This document shows positions 61,432-64,000 of a stretch of 64,000 nucleotides of DNA, piece by piece. Made by a program: the position numbers and the translations under genes. The DNA is from Cellulosimicrobium terreum. Lineage in GTDB: Bacteria; Actinomycetota; Actinomycetes; Actinomycetales; Cellulomonadaceae. The DNA lies in assembly GCA_014803435.1 (NCBI GenBank), contig JACYFD010000001.1, forward strand, positions 868,001 to 932,000. The letters run 5' to 3'. The notes under the pieces are model-generated. The model did not search any database. It was not told the DNA's origin and saw only the letters and a list, made by a program, of their open reading frames with translations. Every line of letters begins with the position of its first letter. Within the stretch, counting starts at the first letter, position 1.

Positions 61432-64000
61432 ATGCCACGCAAGCTCGTGATCGTCGAGTCGCCCGCGAAGGCCCGCAAGATCCAGGGCTATCTCGGCGAC
61501 GACTACGAGGTCGAGGCGAGCGTCGGGCACATCCGCGACCTGCCGCAGCCGTCCGAGCTCCCGGCGGACATGAAGAAGGGCCCGTACGGGAAGTTCGCGG
61601 TCGACGTCGACCACGGGTTCGACCCCTACTACGAGGTCTACGCGGACAAGAAGAAGAAGGTCGCCGAGCTCAAGCGGGCGCTCAAGGACGCCGACGAGCT
61701 CTACCTCGCGACGGACGAGGACCGCGAGGGCGAGGCCATCGCGTGGCACCTGCTCGAGGCGCTCAAGCCGAAGGTGCCGGTCAAGCGCATGGTGTTCCAC
61801 GAGATCACGCGCGAGGCGATCCAGCGGGCGCTGGAGAACACGCGCGACCTCGACGTGAACCTCGTCGACGCGCAGGAGACGCGGCGCATCCTCGACCGCC
61901 TGTACGGCTACGAGGTCTCCCCGGTGCTGTGGCGCAAGGTGCGCCAGGGCCTGTCGGCGGGCCGCGTGCAGTCGGTCGCGACGCGCCTCGTCGTCGAGCG
62001 CGAGCGCGAGCGCATGGCCTTCGTCGCCGCGGAGTACTGGGACGTGTCGGGCGACTTCGGGCACGCGGACCCGGCGCACGCCGACGCGGGCCAGGCGTTC
62101 CGGGCCCGTCTGGTCTCGCTCGGGGGACATCGCGTCGCCACGGGTCGCGACTTCGACGACCGGGGGCAGCTGAAGTCCGCGGCGTCGGGCGCCGCCGAGA
62201 GCAGGGCCGTGCTGCACCTCGACGAGACGACGGCGAACGTCGTCGTCGGCGGGCTCGCAGACGCCGCGTTCACGGTCCGCAGCCTCGAGACCAAGCCGTA
62301 CACGCGCCGTCCCGCAGCGCCGTTCACCACCTCGACGCTGCAGCAGGAGGCGAGCCGCAAGCTGCGCATGTCGGCGCGCCAGGCGATGCGCACGGCGCAG
62401 TCGCTGTATGAGAACGGCTACATCACCTACATGCGTACGGACTCGCCGTCGTTGTCCGCCGAGGCGACGACCGCGGCCCGGCGGCAGGCGTCCGAGCTGT
62501 ACGGCGCGGACTTCGTGCCGCAGAGCCCGCGCGTCTACACCTCGAAGAACGCCGGGGCCCAGGAGGCGCACGAGGCGATCCGACCCGCGGGGGACTCGTT
62601 CCGCACGCCCGCGCAGGTCGCCAAGGAGCTCAGCGGAGACCAGTTCAAGCTCTACGAGCTGGTCTGGAAGCGCACGGTCGCGTCGCAGATGGCCGACGCG
62701 AAGGGTTCGACGGCGTCCGTCCGGGTCGGCGCGCCGGTGCAGGTCCCGGCCGGGGCTCAGCCGTCAGGTGCGGTGTTCGAGGGCGGGGCGTCGCCGGAGG
62801 CGGTCTTCTCCGCGTCCGGCACGGTCATCACGTTCCGCGGGTTCCTGGCCGCGTACGAGGAGAGCTCGGACGTCGACCGGTACGCCGAGGAGTCGCTCGG
62901 GTCGGGTGACGGCAAGGGCGGCAGCGCCGAGAAGGGCGAGGCACGCCTGCCGCGGATGGCCGAGGGCGACGCGATGCGCGGGGACGACCTCGAGGCGGCG
63001 GGGCACTCGACCTCGGCGCCGCCGCGCTACACCGAGGCGAGCATCGTCAAGGCGCTCGAAGAGCTCGGCATCGGCCGTCCGTCGACGTACGCGTCGACGA
63101 TCTCGACGATCCAGGACCGCGGGTACGTGCTCTCGCGCGGTCAGGCCCTCGTCCCGAGCTGGGTCGCGTTCGCCGTCGTGCGGTTGCTCGAGGAGCACTT
63201 CGACCGGCTGATCGACTACGACTTCACGGCGCGCATGGAGGCCGACCTCGACGAGATCGCGGCGGGACGTCGCGACCGCGTCGCGTGGCTGACCCAGTTC
63301 TACTTCGGAGACTCGGCGAAGGGGCCGCAGGGCGAGGGCCTGCGCGAGCTCGTCGAGAACCTGGGCGACATCGACGCCCGCGGGATCAACTCGGTACCGA
63401 TCGGCGAGGGCCTGCAGCTCCGCGTCGGCCGGTACGGGCCGTACGTGGAGGACCTGGCCGCCGAGGTGAAGGAGGGCGAGAACCCGCCCCGCGCCTCGGT
63501 GCCCGACGACGTCGCGCCCGACGAGCTGACGGTGGCCAAGGCCCGCGAGCTCCTCGCGGCGGGGGCGGACGACGGCAAGGTGCTCGGCACGGACCCCGTC
63601 TCGGGGAACCAGATCATCGCTCGGGCGGGCCGCTACGGGCCGTACGTGACCGAGGTGCTCGACCTCCCGCCCATCGACACGAGCCTGTCCGCCGCGGCGC
63701 AGAAGAAGGCGAAGGCTGCGCAGCCCAAGCCCCGCACGGGTTCGCTGCTGTCCACGATGTCGCTCGAGTCCGTGACGATCGAGGACGCGCTGAAGCTGCT
63801 GTCCCTGCCGCGCGTCGTCGGGACGGACCCCGAGTCGGGGGAGGAGATCACGGCGCAGAACGGCCGCTACGGTCCCTACCTCAAGAAGGGCACGGACTCG
63901 CGCACGCTCCCGAGCGAGGACGCCATGTTCACGGTGACGCTCGACGAGGCGCTCGAGCTGTACAAGCAGCCGAAGCGCGGCCGGGGCAGGACTGCCACCC
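61432..64000 (+). CDS. topA: DNA topoisomerase I (partial, C-terminus outside window)
   Basis: Type IA topoisomerase, at least 856 residues here and continuing beyond the right edge. N-terminal Toprim begins PRKLVIVESPAKARKI with catalytic Glu9 and DEDREGE (about residues 98-104); the active-site tyrosine Tyr333 lies in GYITYMRTDS. The C-terminal part shows the actinobacterial repeat pattern GRYGPYV (three copies: VGRYGPYVED, AGRYGPYVTE, NGRYGPYLKK), replacing zinc fingers. It relaxes negative supercoils. ATG 61432 follows AGGATGGG. Its position fits the conserved neighbourhood of topA in actinobacteria. Confidence 0.97.
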   Translation, partial: MPRKLVIVESPAKARKIQGYLGDDYEVEASVGHIRDLPQPSELPADMKKGPYGKFAVDVDHGFDPYYEVYADKKKKVAELKRALKDADELYLATDEDREGEAIAWHLLEALKPKVPVKRMVFHEITREAIQRALENTRDLDVNLVDAQETRRILDRLYGYEVSPVLWRKVRQGLSAGRVQSVATRLVVERERERMAFVAAEYWDVSGDFGHADPAHADAGQAFRARLVSLGGHRVATGRDFDDRGQLKSAASGAAESRAVLHLDETTANVVVGGLADAAFTVRSLETKPYTRRPAAPFTTSTLQQEASRKLRMSARQAMRTAQSLYENGYITYMRTDSPSLSAEATTAARRQASELYGADFVPQSPRVYTSKNAGAQEAHEAIRPAGDSFRTPAQVAKELSGDQFKLYELVWKRTVASQMADAKGSTASVRVGAPVQVPAGAQPSGAVFEGGASPEAVFSASGTVITFRGFLAAYEESSDVDRYAEESLGSGDGKGGSAEKGEARLPRMAEGDAMRGDDLEAAGHSTSAPPRYTEASIVKALEELGIGRPSTYASTISTIQDRGYVLSRGQALVPSWVAFAVVRLLEEHFDRLIDYDFTARMEADLDEIAAGRRDRVAWLTQFYFGDSAKGPQGEGLRELVENLGDIDARGINSVPIGEGLQLRVGRYGPYVEDLAAEVKEGENPPRASVPDDVAPDELTVAKARELLAAGADDGKVLGTDPVSGNQIIARAGRYGPYVTEVLDLPPIDTSLSAAAQKKAKAAQPKPRTGSLLSTMSLESVTIEDALKLLSLPRVVGTDPESGEEITAQNGRYGPYLKKGTDSRTLPSEDAMFTVTLDEALELYKQPKRGRGRTAT

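Overview
This is a 64 kb chromosomal window from a very GC-rich actinobacterium. Mycothiol synthase (mshD), many GTG starts, strong GGAGG ribosome sites, long stop-free antisense frames and the order acs - HAD phosphatase - ssdA/tadABC - DUF4244/TadE - DEAD helicase - topA (matching the M. tuberculosis Rv3667-Rv3646c block as I remember it) all fit Actinomycetota. A secreted GH5 mannanase with CBM2 and a GH3 beta-glucosidase point, as an inference, to a polysaccharide-degrading member of the Micrococcales such as Cellulomonas, Cellulosimicrobium or Isoptericola. I see no rRNA, tRNA, CRISPR array, insertion sequence or prophage.

Layout. 1-0.75 kb: sugar-porter MFS gene running off the left edge. 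0.86-6.9 kb: a phosphate block: hypothetical protein, DUF47 PhoU-like protein with Pit phosphate transporter, then mutT1 and ppk on the minus strand, with PHO-box-like sequences before the DUF47 gene and before ppk. 6.9-9.1 kb: mshD and the ohr/ohrR peroxide module with a clear OhrR-type operator. 9.2-13 kb: MFS transporter, CxxCxxxCC/pentapeptide protein, secreted mannanase. 13.2-18.7 kb: acs, a TrmH-type rRNA methyltransferase, malic enzyme and HAD phosphatase. 18.9-25.7 kb: the ssdA-tadABC and DUF4244-TadE-TadE-like genes, split by an opposed cassette of an ECF42-type sigma factor and two YCII/DGPF proteins. 25.8-36.2 kb: MrfA-like helicase, M18 aminopeptidase, alpha/beta hydrolase, ECF sigma/anti-sigma pair, GyrI-like protein, membrane pyrophosphatase and a divergent pair of MarR regulators. 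36.2-41.6 kb: GH3 enzyme, two related small exported proteins, a methyltransferase. 41.7-50.7 kb: a giant SARP-type ATPase regulator next to a two-gene operon of secreted subtilase and FG-GAP protein. 50.8-57.7 kb: VKOR-like protein and jetA-jetB-jetC, the SMC part of a Wadjet/MksBEF system, with no jetD nuclease gene beside it. 57.7-64 kb: TetR regulator, divergent orphan solute-binding lipoprotein, PAP2 phosphatase, and topA running off the right edge.

How parts connect. TetR and the solute-binding lipoprotein share an intergenic 18-bp palindrome, half of which recurs exactly upstream of the GH3 gene 20 kb away, suggesting one oligosaccharide-uptake and hydrolysis regulon. Tandem 11-bp-spaced repeats just upstream of the -10 of the protease operon suggest control by the neighbouring SARP. 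The two halves of the split tad cluster keep the same 18-bp upstream motif. Three long palindromes of one sequence family (GCCGARCCC...GGGYTCGGC) occur in the window, two intergenic and one inside the jetC reading frame.
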